64,000 nt of DNA from JAIBJN01 sp963825255 (GTDB lineage Bacteria; Actinomycetota; Thermoleophilia; Gaiellales; Gaiellaceae). Numbering within the stretch: position 1 is the first letter of the stretch; every line of letters begins with the position of its first letter. This document shows, piece after piece, positions 44,862 to 55,124 of the stretch. The notes beneath the pieces are model-generated. The model searched no databases and had not been told where the DNA came from. It saw nothing but the letters and a program-made list of their open reading frames with translations. The position numbers and the translations under genes are program-made. The stretch is taken from contig CAWGSF010000013.1 in the NCBI GenBank assembly GCA_963825255.1, positions 1 to 64,000 of the forward strand. The letters run 5' to 3'.

Positions 44862-44938
44862 CTGGCGCGGTCCGCGCGCCACCGGCGCACTTGGCCTCGA
44901 TACGCTCGAAGCGGAGGGAGGCCCGCGGCGGCCCCGGG
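44862..44938 (-). repeat. 77-bp dispersed repeat, copy B (inverted)
   Basis: Reverse-complement partner of 31985-32061: 44898-44938 identical over 41 bases, and hairpin TGGCGCG-GTCCG-CGCGCCA at 44863-44881. Lies in the ftsI-murE gap, inside the cell-wall operon. Confidence 0.8.
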
Positions 44939-44945
44939 GCCAGGC

Positions 44946-46619
44946 TCAGTGTCGGGCGTCGGGCGGGATGTCCAGGTACTGAAGCGCGAACTGCGCGATC
45001 TCGGCGAACACGGGCGCCGCCACGACGCCGCCCCAGATCGCGCCCTTGGGCTCGTCCACCGTCACGAGCACCACGAGGCGCGGGCGGCTCGCGGGCACGA
45101 AGCCGACGAACGAGGCGACGTAGCGCGTGTCCGAGTAGCCGCCGGTCGGCTCCGGCTTCGCCGCGGTCCCCGTCTTGCCTGCGACCTTGTAGCCGGGGAT
45201 CTGCGCCGTCGTCCCGGAACCCTCCTGGACGACCCCGCGGAGCATCTTGGTCAGCTCCGTCGACGTCCGGGGCGAGAGAACGCGACGCTTCTGGGGCACG
45301 ACCGGCTTCTCGCCTTCGATCCGCTCGACCAGGTGGGGCTTGACCCACATGCCGTCGTTGGCGATCGCGCCGTACGCCGCCGCCATCTGGATCGGCGTGA
45401 CCGCGATGCCCTGCCCGATGGGGACGTTTCCGATCGTCGAGCCGGACCACTTGTCGGGGGGCAGGACGATGCCGCGCGTCTCGCCCGGGAAGTCGATGCC
45501 GGTCTTGCGCCCGAAGCCGAACCGGTGGATCCACTCGGAGAGCCTGTCCTGCTGGAGCTGGAACGCGAGGGTGACGACGCCGACGTTCGACGACTGCGAC
45601 AGGATCTGCGAGACGGTCATCGTCTGCGTCCCCCGCGGCTCGGCGTCGTGGATGACCCGGTCGGCGACCTGGATCTTGTAGGGGAGCCTGAACTTCGTCG
45701 ACGGCGAGACGATGCCCGACTCGAGGACGCCCCCGATCGTCACGACCTTGAAGGTCGAGCCGGGCTCGTAGGTGTCCGTCACCGCCCGGTTTCGCAGCCG
45801 GTCGGGCTCCCAGCGCGCGACCGTCGGGAAGATGTTCGCGTCGAATCCCGGCTCGACGGCGAGTGCCAGCACGCCGCCCGTTCGCGGATCGAGGACGACG
45901 GCTGTGGCCGCCGCCGCGGTCCATCTCGCCCGCGCTCGCTTGAGGATGCGCTCGACCTGCCCCTGGAGCGAGTGGTCGATGGTCAGGTACGCATCCTTCC
46001 CGTTCACCGCCGGCTCCGAGTCGACGACGTCGATGGTGCGGCCGAACGGATCGCGGACGATCGTCTTCGCGCCGTCGTGGCCCGACAGGGTCTTGTCGAG
46101 CTCGAGCTCGAGCCCCGAGAGGCCCTTGTTCTCGATGCCGGCGTAGCCGACGACCTCCGACGCCACCGCGTCCTGGGGGTACGCGCGTCGCTCCTCCGCG
46201 TAGAACCCGAAGCCCGCGATCCCGCGCGCCTCCAGCGCCTGCGCCTTGTCGGCGTCGGCCTTGCGCGCGACGTAGACGAACCCTTTCGAGCGGTCGGCCA
46301 GCAGCGGGTAGAGCTCGTCGGGATTGACCCCGAGGGTCTCGCCCGCGGCGACGGCTGCGGCCCTCGGGTCGGTGATCTGGCGCGGGTTCGCATAGACCGT
46401 GGTCGCGCGCTCGCCGATGGCGAGCTGGACCCCGAGCCGGTCGTAGATCGTCCCGCGCCGCGCGGGCACGTCGATCTCCTCCCGGTTCTGGCTCGTCGCC
46501 AGCTTGTCGAGCGCCTGCGCCTTCACCGCCTGGAGCCACGCCACACGGGCGAACGCGGCCGCGAAGACGATGGCGAACACCGCCACGACCAGCCGGAGGC
46601 GCCTGTTCGCCTGGCGCAC
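44946..46619 (-). CDS. ftsI: Division-specific peptidoglycan transpeptidase (PBP2b/FtsI type)
   Basis: 557 residues. One N-terminal helix (RLVVAVFAIVFAAAFARVAWLQ), a pedestal domain (VPARRGTIYDRLGVQLAIGE), and the transpeptidase: S288-T-F-K in YEPGSTFKVV, SSN at 343-345 in QSSNVG, and KTGT at 482-485. Cross-links septal peptidoglycan together with FtsW. GTG 46619 is six bases past the ftsL stop. Confidence 0.95.
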   Translation of the reverse strand: MRQANRRLRLVVAVFAIVFAAAFARVAWLQAVKAQALDKLATSQNREEIDVPARRGTIYDRLGVQLAIGERATTVYANPRQITDPRAAAVAAGETLGVNPDELYPLLADRSKGFVYVARKADADKAQALEARGIAGFGFYAEERRAYPQDAVASEVVGYAGIENKGLSGLELELDKTLSGHDGAKTIVRDPFGRTIDVVDSEPAVNGKDAYLTIDHSLQGQVERILKRARARWTAAAATAVVLDPRTGGVLALAVEPGFDANIFPTVARWEPDRLRNRAVTDTYEPGSTFKVVTIGGVLESGIVSPSTKFRLPYKIQVADRVIHDAEPRGTQTMTVSQILSQSSNVGVVTLAFQLQQDRLSEWIHRFGFGRKTGIDFPGETRGIVLPPDKWSGSTIGNVPIGQGIAVTPIQMAAAYGAIANDGMWVKPHLVERIEGEKPVVPQKRRVLSPRTSTELTKMLRGVVQEGSGTTAQIPGYKVAGKTGTAAKPEPTGGYSDTRYVASFVGFVPASRPRLVVLVTVDEPKGAIWGGVVAAPVFAEIAQFALQYLDIPPDARH

Positions 46620-46625
46620 GGGCGG

Positions 46626-47006
46626 CTACTCCTCGACGCGTGCGAGGCGGATGTACGTCGGCTGCTCGGGGCGGACGAGCCCGTACCGGCCGACGGCGAT
46701 CGCCTCGATCCGGCCGGCGGCCGCCGCACGGGAGAGCTCCGCGTCGAGCGCGTCGCGCTTCGCAGAAAGGTCGTCCCGCTGACGGTCCAGCTCCTCCGCC
46801 TGCATGTTGAGGCGGAGGGCCCCGACGTTGAGCGCGACGATGCCCGCGAGGAGGGCCGCGACGAGCACGATCCAGACGACGCTGCCGGCCAGCCGGGGGC
46901 GCGGAGCGCTCTTCCGCCGCGGCGCCGGGCGTGACTCCGCGCGCGCCCGGCGCGGCTGGGGCGCACGGCGCGGGCTCGGCTGGGCTCGGGCCGCGGCGGA
47001 GGCCAT
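46626..47006 (-). CDS. ftsL: FtsL-like divisome protein
   Basis: 126 residues from ATG 47006 (ATGA overlap with rsmH). Basic Pro/Arg-rich head of 45 residues, one helix (GSVVWIVLVAALLAGIVALNVGAL), then a coiled coil (LNMQAEELDRQRDDLSAKRDALDAELSRA) and a short end IGRYGLV-type motif (AVGRYGLVRPEQPTYIRL). The topology and place between rsmH and ftsI define FtsL; sequence conservation is low as always in this family. Confidence 0.85.
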   Translation of the reverse strand: MASAAARAQPSPRRAPQPRRARAESRPAPRRKSAPRPRLAGSVVWIVLVAALLAGIVALNVGALRLNMQAEELDRQRDDLSAKRDALDAELSRAAAAGRIEAIAVGRYGLVRPEQPTYIRLARVEE

Positions 47007-47962
47007 CAGGTCTTCACCGCCACCCGGAGGCGCGCAGAGGCCGCGCGCGGGTTCTCCGCGGTCTCGGCCGGAGAGGGCCTCACGGCCTTGCGGGTGACGA
47101 GGCGCAGGGTCGGCTCCTTGCCGCAGACACACACGGGCAGGTCCGGCGGGCACGTGCACCCGCGCGCCTGCGCGGCGAAGAACCGCTTCACGATCCTGTC
47201 CTCGAGCGAGTGGAAGCTGATGACCGCGATGCGCCCGCCCGGCCGTAGCAGGCGGAGGGCTGCCGGGAGCGCAGCCTCGAGCGACTCGAGCTCCTCGTTG
47301 ACGACGATCCGCAGAGCCTGGAAGACGCGCTTGGCCGGATGACCGTCGCCGAAGCGCCGCGGGGCCGGGATCGCGGAGCGCACGACCTCGACGAGGTCGG
47401 ACGTCCGCTCGAAGGGCTGCTCCTCCCGGCGACGAACGATCGCCCGTGCGATCTGGCGCGAGAACCGTTCCTCCCCGTACCGGCGAAAGACGTCCGCGAG
47501 CTCGCGCTCGCTCGCCTCGTTGACGATGTCGCGCGCCGAAAGCGTCCCGGAGGGGTCCATCCGCATGTCGAGCGGGGCGTCGGCCGCATACGAGAAGCCG
47601 CGCTCCGGGCGATCGATCTGCATGCTCGACACGCCGAGGTCGAGCAGGATCGCGTCCGCCTCCATGCCGTTGTCCGCGAGCTGGCCGAGCACGACGGCGA
47701 AGTCGCCCCTGAGGAAGCGCGACTGCACCTGCGCGCGCCGCTCCAGCCGCTCGAAGTACGGGCGCACCGAGGCGTCCTTGTCGATGGCGATCAGGCGTCC
47801 ACGGCCGACCAGGTCGGCCACCAGGAGCTCGGCGTGGCCGCCGGCGCCGAACGTGGCGTCGATGACCGTCTCGCCGGGCGCGACGGCGAGCAGCTCCCGC
47901 ACCTCGTCGGCGAGGACGGGGACGTGGTCAGCTGTCTCGTGCTGCAAGGCGCTCCGCAACAA
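47006..47962 (-). CDS. rsmH: 16S rRNA (cytosine1402-N4)-methyltransferase
   Basis: 318 residues. HVPVLADEVRELLAVAPGETVIDATFGAGGHAELL (SAM site), AILLDLGVSSMQIDRPERGFSY, PLDMRMDP, FQALRIVVNEELE, and ISFHSLEDRIVKRFF. Start TTG 47962 overlaps mraZ by 35 bases; a TTG nearer the conserved HVPVL is possible. Confidence 0.94.
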   Translation of the reverse strand: MLRSALQHETADHVPVLADEVRELLAVAPGETVIDATFGAGGHAELLVADLVGRGRLIAIDKDASVRPYFERLERRAQVQSRFLRGDFAVVLGQLADNGMEADAILLDLGVSSMQIDRPERGFSYAADAPLDMRMDPSGTLSARDIVNEASERELADVFRRYGEERFSRQIARAIVRRREEQPFERTSDLVEVVRSAIPAPRRFGDGHPAKRVFQALRIVVNEELESLEAALPAALRLLRPGGRIAVISFHSLEDRIVKRFFAAQARGCTCPPDLPVCVCGKEPTLRLVTRKAVRPSPAETAENPRAASARLRVAVKT

Positions 47963-48362
47963 CCTCCGCCCTCCCTTCGACCTCTTCGAGCTGCGTCTCC
48001 CACGCGCGCCGATCCCAGACCTCGAGGGAGTCCCCGATGCCTGCGACGACGACGTCCCGTGTGAGGCCGACCCTCTTCATGAGCCCGGCCGGGAGCGTGA
48101 CGCGCCCCTGGCGGTCGAGCTCCGCCTCGACGCCCGCCGAGAAGAGGTAGCGTCGCAGCTGGCGCGCCTCCCGGCTGAACTGGTCGAGGCCCGACATCTG
48201 CGAGCCGACGAACTGATCCCAGCCTTCCCTCGTGTAGACGGCGAGACACGGGTCGATGCCCCGCGTGACGACCACGCCGTCGGCGAAGGCCGGCCGGAAG
48301 CGTGCCGGCAGCGTGAGGCGATTCTTGCCGTCGATCGTGTGCTCGTACTCGCCGAGAAGCAC
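47928..48362 (-). CDS. mraZ: Transcriptional regulator MraZ
   Basis: 144 residues from GTG 48362. Two AbrB-like SpoVT domains: LLGEYEHTIDGKNRLTLPARFRPAF and RYLFSAGVEAELDRQGRVTLPAGLMKRVGL, each with the D-x-K/Q-x-R-hydrophobic-T-hydrophobic-P signature. Binds its own promoter and controls the whole cluster; the operator repeats are visible at 48385-48420. Starts after a GGAAGG site. Confidence 0.95.
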   Translation of the reverse strand: MLLGEYEHTIDGKNRLTLPARFRPAFADGVVVTRGIDPCLAVYTREGWDQFVGSQMSGLDQFSREARQLRRYLFSAGVEAELDRQGRVTLPAGLMKRVGLTRDVVVAGIGDSLEVWDRRAWETQLEEVEGRAEVVAERLAARDS

Positions 48363-48382
48363 CGGAACGCGCCTTCCGTCGC

Positions 48383-48425
48383 TACCACTTCGCCCCACTT
48401 TAGACCACGATTCCCCACGACGCAA
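48383..48425 (-). promoter_or_regulatory. mraZ promoter with four-repeat MraZ box
   Basis: CCAC on the plus strand (GTGG on the minus) recurs at 48385, 48395, 48405 and 48415, exactly ten bases apart, the known spacing of MraZ direct repeats. Within it lie TTGCGT (48420-48425), a 17-base spacer and TAAAGT (48397-48402), giving a leader of about 30 bases. Confidence 0.75.
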
Positions 48426-48476
48426 CCCCTCCGGCACAATGGCGCGGACGTCGTCACCGGGAAAAGGGAGGTCGTG

Positions 48477-48635
48477 GTGCAGGTGGAGCTGACGGGCGAG
48501 CGGCTGGCGGAGCTTCTGCGGGAGGCCGAGCACGCCCACGGGGAGTACGAGCGCGGGCTCGGCCACCGGGACGAGGACTGGCCCCGCTGGTACGCCGACT
48601 ACATCCTCGGCCGGCTGGAGTCGGCGGGGGCCTAG
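48477..48635 (+). CDS. Small conserved hypothetical protein (52 aa)
   Basis: GTG 48477 (48474 also possible) with AGGGAGG upstream. It reads QVELTGERLAELLREAEHAH, then GEYERGLGHRDEDWP and RWYADYILGRLE: helical, acidic, with a W-x2-WYA-YI motif seen in small actinobacterial proteins of unknown role. Divergent from mraZ and overlapping the PfkB stop tail-to-tail by four bases. Confidence 0.65.
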   Translation: MQVELTGERLAELLREAEHAHGEYERGLGHRDEDWPRWYADYILGRLESAGA

Positions 48636-49450
48636 GCAGGCCGGCCGTGGGCGCCCCGGCGCGCGAGCGCGGCGCTCGCCGCGTCCGCCGCGAAGGCGAC
48701 CGCGTCCGCAACCGAGTCGCCGCGGCCGAGCGCGTAGGTGAGGCCGGCGGCGAAGCTGTCGCCCGCGCCGTAGGCGTCCTCGAGCGGCCCCGCGGGCGGC
48801 GAGGCCTCGTAGGAGCCCGACCGGCCGTCCGCGCACGTCCACGAGCCCCCGCCCATTCCGGCCGTCGTCACGACCAGCCGCGGCGCGGGCTCGAGGTCGC
48901 CCTGCGCGTAGGTCTCGCTCGGGTCGCTCCCGCTGTGGACGAGCGCGTCCACCTCGACCCCCGCGGCGGCGAGGACGGGCAGGACCCGGGCAGTGGCGAC
49001 GAGAACCCGCGCGCGGCGGGCGGCGGCGACTGCGGCCGCATCGGCGCTGACGAGGTAGACGGCGTCCATCGCGGATAGGTCGTCCCAGGGAAGCGGGTCC
49101 TCGCCCCGCGGGACGTGCTTCTCCCCGATGATCGTGATCGTCCGCTCGCCCCCGCTCTCCACGAACGTGAACCCGCGGCGCTGGGGCTCGGCGTGGCGCA
49201 CGGCCTCGACGCGAACGCCAAGGTCGGTGAGCTCGGCGAGCGCGCGCCCGCCGAGGTCGTCCCGTCCCAGCGCCGTGAAGAGGGTCGACGCGCCGCCCGC
49301 GAGGCGGGCGAGCTGAACGGAGGCGACGCCCCCGCCGCCCGCGGCCTCGGACCACCATTCGCTCGCCTGGATGATCTCGCCGCTCCTGGGCAGGCGCTCC
49401 ACACGTGCGAACTCGACCCACTCCACGTGACCGACGACTGCGACGCGCAT
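48632..49450 (-). CDS. PfkB/ribokinase-family sugar or nucleoside kinase
   Basis: 272 residues. N-terminal Rossmann strand VAVVGHVEWVEFARVERLPRSGEI, GGGGVASVQLARLAGG, and the anion-hole/catalytic motif EDAYGAGDSFAAGLTYALG with the Asp base. Substrate not predictable. ATG 49450 begins the first strand. Alone between mraZ and the sigma factor. Confidence 0.85.
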   Translation of the reverse strand: MRVAVVGHVEWVEFARVERLPRSGEIIQASEWWSEAAGGGGVASVQLARLAGGASTLFTALGRDDLGGRALAELTDLGVRVEAVRHAEPQRRGFTFVESGGERTITIIGEKHVPRGEDPLPWDDLSAMDAVYLVSADAAAVAAARRARVLVATARVLPVLAAAGVEVDALVHSGSDPSETYAQGDLEPAPRLVVTTAGMGGGSWTCADGRSGSYEASPPAGPLEDAYGAGDSFAAGLTYALGRGDSVADAVAFAADAASAALARRGAHGRPA

Positions 49451-49492
49451 CGCCGGAGTCTCACACTTCGGCGGCCTCGGGCGTTTCAACGG

Positions 49493-49960
49493 ATGATGCA
49501 CGCCGTGGCCGCGATCCCACCCTTCGAGCGCTTCTACGAGGAGCGCAAGGACGAGATCTTCGGCTACCTGGCGCGCCTGCTGGGCCGGCAGGCAGCCGAG
49601 GACGCGTTCCAGGAGACGTTTCTCCGCGCGCTGCGCGGGTACGGGACGCTGGAGCACGGACGGCATCTGCGCGCCTGGGCGTTCACGATCGCCACGCGCG
49701 TCGCCGCCGACGCGCGCAAGCGAACGGTCCCCGCGGCCGAGCTCGAGGAGATCCCGGTCGCGGACGAGCGCCCCGCCTACGCGGAGCTCGCCGACCTCGC
49801 GGGGGAGCTCCCGCCCACGGAGCGCGCCGCGGTCGTTCTCCGCTACGGATACGACCTCTCGTACGACGACATCGGCACGGCGCTCGGCTCGAGCTCCGAG
49901 GCCGCCCGCCAGGCCGCCTCATCCGGCGTCCGGCGCCTGAGAAAGAAGGTGACGCGATGA
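49493..49960 (+). CDS. ECF-type RNA polymerase sigma factor
   Basis: 155 residues. Region 2: FERFYEERKDEIFGYLARLLGRQAAEDAFQETFLRALRGY, with the DAFQETF core; region 4: LPPTERAAVVLRYGYDLSYDDIGTALGSSSEAARQAASSGVRRLRKK. No anti-sigma gene is adjacent. Its stop overlaps the ogt start (ATGA), so the two are translationally coupled. Confidence 0.9.
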   Translation: MMHAVAAIPPFERFYEERKDEIFGYLARLLGRQAAEDAFQETFLRALRGYGTLEHGRHLRAWAFTIATRVAADARKRTVPAAELEEIPVADERPAYAELADLAGELPPTERAAVVLRYGYDLSYDDIGTALGSSSEAARQAASSGVRRLRKKVTR

Positions 49961-50532
49961 CCGTTCCCGACCAGCTGGACCGACGCTTCCGCGAGGCCGC
50001 GGGCGCCGAAGGACTCCTCGACGTCGCATACGACCTCACCGACTCTCCCGTCGGGCCGCTCCTCGTCGCCGCGAGCGAGCGGGGCCTCTGCCGCATCTCC
50101 TTCGACCCCGAGCCGGAGCGCGAGATCGATGCGCTCGCGCGAGGGTTCGGCGTGCGCGTCCTGCGCTCGCCCGCCAGCGTCGACCGAGCACGTCGCGAGC
50201 TCGACGAGTACTTCGAGGGCCGCCGTCGCGAGTTCGACCTCGAGGTCGACCTCAGCCCCCTCCCCGCGTTCCAGCAGGACGTCCTCACCGAGCTCGTCCG
50301 TGTCCCGTACGGACACGTCGACACCTACGGCGCGCTCGCCGAGCGCATCGGTCGGCCGCGGGCCGCCCGCGCGGTCGGCGGGGCGCTCAATCGCAACCCG
50401 GTGCCCATCGTCATTCCGTGCCACCGGATCGTCGGCGCGGGCGGGAGCCTCGTGGGCTACGCCGGCGGCCTCGAGCGGAAGCGCCTCCTGCTGGGGCTCG
50501 AGGGCGCGATCCCGCAGACGTTCCTCGTGTGA
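49957..50532 (+). CDS. ogt: Methylated-DNA-[protein]-cysteine methyltransferase
   Basis: 191 residues. Removes alkyl groups from O6-guanine onto C155 in VIPCHRIVGAGGSLVGYAGGLERKRLLL; RVPYGHVDTYGALAERIGRPRAARAVGGALNRNP is the helix-turn-helix DNA-binding part. Coupled to an ECF sigma factor upstream and an unknown gene downstream (four-base overlap). Confidence 0.92.
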   Translation: MTVPDQLDRRFREAAGAEGLLDVAYDLTDSPVGPLLVAASERGLCRISFDPEPEREIDALARGFGVRVLRSPASVDRARRELDEYFEGRRREFDLEVDLSPLPAFQQDVLTELVRVPYGHVDTYGALAERIGRPRAARAVGGALNRNPVPIVIPCHRIVGAGGSLVGYAGGLERKRLLLGLEGAIPQTFLV

Positions 50533-50843
50533 AGGCTCCGGCCGCCGCGGAGGTTACGCTCACCGCGGTGCGGCTCTTCCGCAAGCGTCCCGTCCTCAGG
50601 CCACTGGGCGAGCAGGAGTGCTACCTGCGCCTGCACGGCCGGCGGAGCGGCGACGTCGAGATCGTCACGCAACCAGAGGTCCCCGCGGTCGATCCTCCCG
50701 CTGACCGGAGCGGCCCGACCGACACGGTCCCCGCCGTCCATCTCTTGATCGCGTATCCGCGAGAGGGATCCCGGCTCACGGGCGAGCAGCTCCGGCGCGA
50801 GCTCCTGCGGCGGATGGAAGCCCGCTCGGGCGAGGCCGCGTAG
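50529..50843 (+). CDS. Hypothetical protein downstream of ogt (104 aa)
   Basis: GTG 50529 overlaps the ogt stop. VTLTAVRLFRKRPVLRPLGEQECYLRLHG, DVEIVTQPEVPAVDPPADRSG and HLLIAYPREGSRLTGEQLRRELLRRME: a beta-rich N-terminal half and a helical end, no signal peptide. Not recognised. Confidence 0.6.
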   Translation: MKAPAAAEVTLTAVRLFRKRPVLRPLGEQECYLRLHGRRSGDVEIVTQPEVPAVDPPADRSGPTDTVPAVHLLIAYPREGSRLTGEQLRRELLRRMEARSGEAA

Positions 50844-50849
50844 CGGTCG

Positions 50850-52321
<1,472 letters not shown>

Positions 52322-52325
<4 letters not shown>

Positions 52326-54067
52326 GTTCTCGTGAGGATCAATGTGCTATTTCCATCCCTATCCCCCACCCACCCGGGGGGAACCCAGCAGGTCGCGCCG
52401 TCGAGCTCCACCACCGCCGGGCCGGTGACCGAGAGCGGCTCCGAGCCGTGCAGCACGAGCGCAGGCCCCGGCTTCACCTCCGCGGTCCGCACCGCGACGA
52501 GCTCGAGCGGCCGGTCGCGATCCAGGTACCCGTATCGCTCCTCGTGGGCGCGGTGGAAGGCCTCGGCGGGGTCGTCGCCGAGCGGCACCGTGAGCTCGAA
52601 CGACTGACCCTTGTAGCGCAGGTCGATCTCGCCGCTCGCCGGCAGGAGCCCGGCCTCCGCCAACGGGATCACGTACGACCGCACGCGGTCGCGGCGCTCC
52701 TCGCTCGCCACGAGGCCGAGAGCCGAGAGGACGCCGGCCGCAGCCGGAACGAGGACGGTGCCGATGCCGAGCTCGTCCGCCAGCTCGCATGCATGGAGCG
52801 GGCCGGCACCACCGAACGCGACGAGCGCGAAGTCACGCGGATCGTGACCGCGCTCGACGGAGATCAGCCGGAGCGCGCGCAGCATCTCGGCGTTCACGAC
52901 CTCGATCACCGCCTCGGGCTCGAAGTCGCCCAGCGCGAGCTCCGCGGCGGTTCGGTCGAGAGCCAGGCCGCCCGCAAGCGTGTCCGGCAACCGTCCCAGC
53001 GCGAGGTTCGCGTCGGTGACCGTCGGCTCGAGCCCGCCCCGCCCGTAGCACGCCGGCCCGGGGTCCGCGCCCGCGCTCTGCGGGCCGACCCGCATTGCTC
53101 CCCCGGCATCCCGCCAGACGACCGACCCGCCGCCCGCGCCCACGGTCTGCAGGTCGACGGTCGGCAGCCGGATCGGAAATCCGCCGAGCTCCCGCTCCCC
53201 GGCGCGGCCGACCTCACCGCCGGCGACCATGCAGACGTCGGTCGACGTCCCGCCCATGTCGAGCGAGATGGCGTTCTCGATGCCCGCGAGCCGGGCGACG
53301 TGCGCCGCGCCGACGACGCCCGCCGCGGGCCCCGAGAGGAGGGCGAACGACGGGTGACGGGCCGCGTCGCCGAGCGTGCAGACGCCGCCCGAGGAGCGCA
53401 TGACGAGCGGCTGTGGCAGCCCGGCCTCGCGACACCGCGTCGATAGCGAGTCGAGGTACTCCGCGAGCAGCGGCCCGAGGTACGCATCGACGGTCGTCGT
53501 CGAGGCGCGCTCGTACTCGCGGAACTCGGGCGCGACCTCGTGGGAGGCGACGACGTGCGCGCCGGGCAGCCGTTTCCGTATCTCGTCGGCGACGAGCTGC
53601 TCGTGCGACGGGTCCCGGAAGGAGAAGAGGAGGCACACCGCCACGGCCTCGGCGTCGACTTCCGGAAGCGAGTCGAGGTCGAGGGGCTCGATGACCCCGG
53701 CCGGCCCGATTCGCTCGTGGACGCCGACGCAGCGCTCGAGGGGAACGAGCGGCTCCGGGTGCTCCTCGCAGAGGCGGTAGAGGTGCGCGCGCGTCTGCCG
53801 ACGCAGGTGGAGCACATGCTCGAAGCCGGCCGTCCCGACGTACGCCGTCTTCGCGCCCTTGCGCTCGAGCAGGGCATTCGTGGCGATCGTCGTCCCGTGC
53901 GTGAACCGCTCGAGCGGGCCGTCGGCGGCACCGACCGCCGTCGCCGCCTTGACGACCGAGTGCTCCTGGGCCCGAACGGTCGGGATCTTCGTCGTTCGGA
54001 GCTCCCCCTCGGAGAGGAGCACCGCGTCCGTGAACGTCCCGCCGACGTCGATCCCGAGGATCGCCAC
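52322..54067 (-). CDS. Hydantoinase A / 5-oxoprolinase alpha-type subunit
   Basis: 581 residues, somewhat shorter than the usual 650-690. ASKHA ATPase fold: AILGIDVGGTFTDAVLL (phosphate 1), FTHGTTIATNALLERKGAKTAYV, ISLDMGGTSTDVCMV (phosphate 2), VGAGGGSVVW, SAGADPGPACYGRGG and LVAFGGAGPLHACELADELGI. The C-terminal domain is compact. ATP-dependent ring opening with the B subunit. Confidence 0.92.
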
Positions 54068-54115
54068 GGCGCACGTCTACCACGGCGGGCCGACGCCGCG
54101 CCTTCGGATCGGCCC

Positions 54116-54664
54116 CTAGCGAGCGGCCGCGCGCCGTGCCCGGTAGGCCCGTGCCTTCGTCCGGTTGCCGCACACGTCCATCGAGCACCAGTGGCGCGAG
54201 TGGTTGCGCGCCCGGTCGTAGAACGCCCAGCCGCAGTCGTCCGCCCTGCAGGCCTTGAGGCGGCTCCACGTCCCGTCCGCCATCGCCGTCGCCACGATGG
54301 CGAGGATGCGGCCGAGCGACCCGTGGACGCCTTTCGCCGAAGGCTCGAGGCGCGGCGTGCCGGAGGGCTCGAAGCGGAGCACCAGGCCGGCCCGGGTCGC
54401 CGCCCGATTGAGCGTGAGCGCGGCTTCCTTCCGCACGCTCAGTCCGTTGTTCTCGAGGAGGAGCGCCCGGATCGCCTCGCGGAGCGCGCGGGCAGCCTCG
54501 AGGTCCCGGCGGGACGCGGCCCCACCGCGCAGGAGCCCGTGCCCCCGGAGCCATGCGAGCAGCGCCTGCGGGCTCGAGAGCGCGTCGCTCCCGCTCTCGA
54601 CCTCGAGCGTGTTGACGAACTCGCGCACGATCTCGAGGTCGCCGGGCGCCGCCTCCGGATTCAT
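54116..54664 (-). CDS. ABATE/CGNR zinc-finger regulator
   Basis: 182 residues. The N-terminal ABATE domain (VREFVNTLEVESGSDAL, RDLEAARALREAIRALL) senses a ligand; the C-terminal CGNR zinc finger is complete: CRADDCGWAFYDRARNHSRHWCSMDVCGNRTKARAYRAR with four Cys. Likely represses itself and the divergent cupin operon via the ATAACCG inverted repeat over its start. Leaderless start ATG 54664. Confidence 0.9.
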   Translation of the reverse strand: MNPEAAPGDLEIVREFVNTLEVESGSDALSSPQALLAWLRGHGLLRGGAASRRDLEAARALREAIRALLLENNGLSVRKEAALTLNRAATRAGLVLRFEPSGTPRLEPSAKGVHGSLGRILAIVATAMADGTWSRLKACRADDCGWAFYDRARNHSRHWCSMDVCGNRTKARAYRARRAAAR

Positions 54665-54691
54665 AACCGTCTATAGTAGAACATCGGTTAT
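54663..54691. promoter_or_regulatory. CGNR operator and -10 box
   Basis: ATAACCG (54663-54669) and CGGTTAT (54685-54691) are perfect inverted arms 15 bases apart. The minus-strand -10 TACTAT (54673-54678), eight bases before ATG 54664, lies between them. Confidence 0.55.
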
Positions 54692-54712
54692 CCGGCGACC
54701 AGGAGGTCACCT

Positions 54713-55124
54713 GTGTCCGACGCTCCCTTCCGTCTCGCCCGCGTCTCCGACGTCGTCGCGCCCGCCGCGGCCGACCCCGGCGAATCCGATTGGCACGCGG
54801 TGCGCATCCACTTCGGCATCGGCTCGTTCGGCATCGGCGCCTACACGGCCGAGGCCGCCGGCGATGTGCTCACGTCCGAGCACGACGAGGCGGACACCCG
54901 CCACGAGGAGCTGTTCTACGTCGGCAGCGGCCGCGCGAGGTTCACGGTGGACGGCGAGTCGGTCGAGGTGCCCGCCGGCACGTTTCTCTACGTCCGCGAT
55001 CCCGACGCTGCGGCGAGAGGCAACGGCGCTCGAGCCCGGGACGACGCTCCTGGCGATCGGGGGCGAGCCCGGGAAGGCGTTCGAGGTCTCCTCCTGGGAG
55101 CAGAAGTACGTCGACGGTGGCTAG
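54713..55124 (+). CDS. Cupin protein (one frame break)
   Basis: 136 residues after removal of an extra G at 55019-55020. SDWHAVRIHFGIGSFGIGAYTA, DTRHEELFYVGSGRARFTVDGE and VPAGTFLYVRDP are cupin strands; after the break ATALEPGTTLLAIGGEPGKAFEVSSWEQKYV. Strong AGGAGG before GTG 54713. Related proteins accompany ABATE/CGNR regulators. Ligand unknown. Confidence 0.78.

Noticed and set aside
54362..54378. Third copy of the 77-bp repeat (CTCGAAGCGGAG)
   Set aside because: Only twelve bases match and they lie in the CGNR coding sequence.
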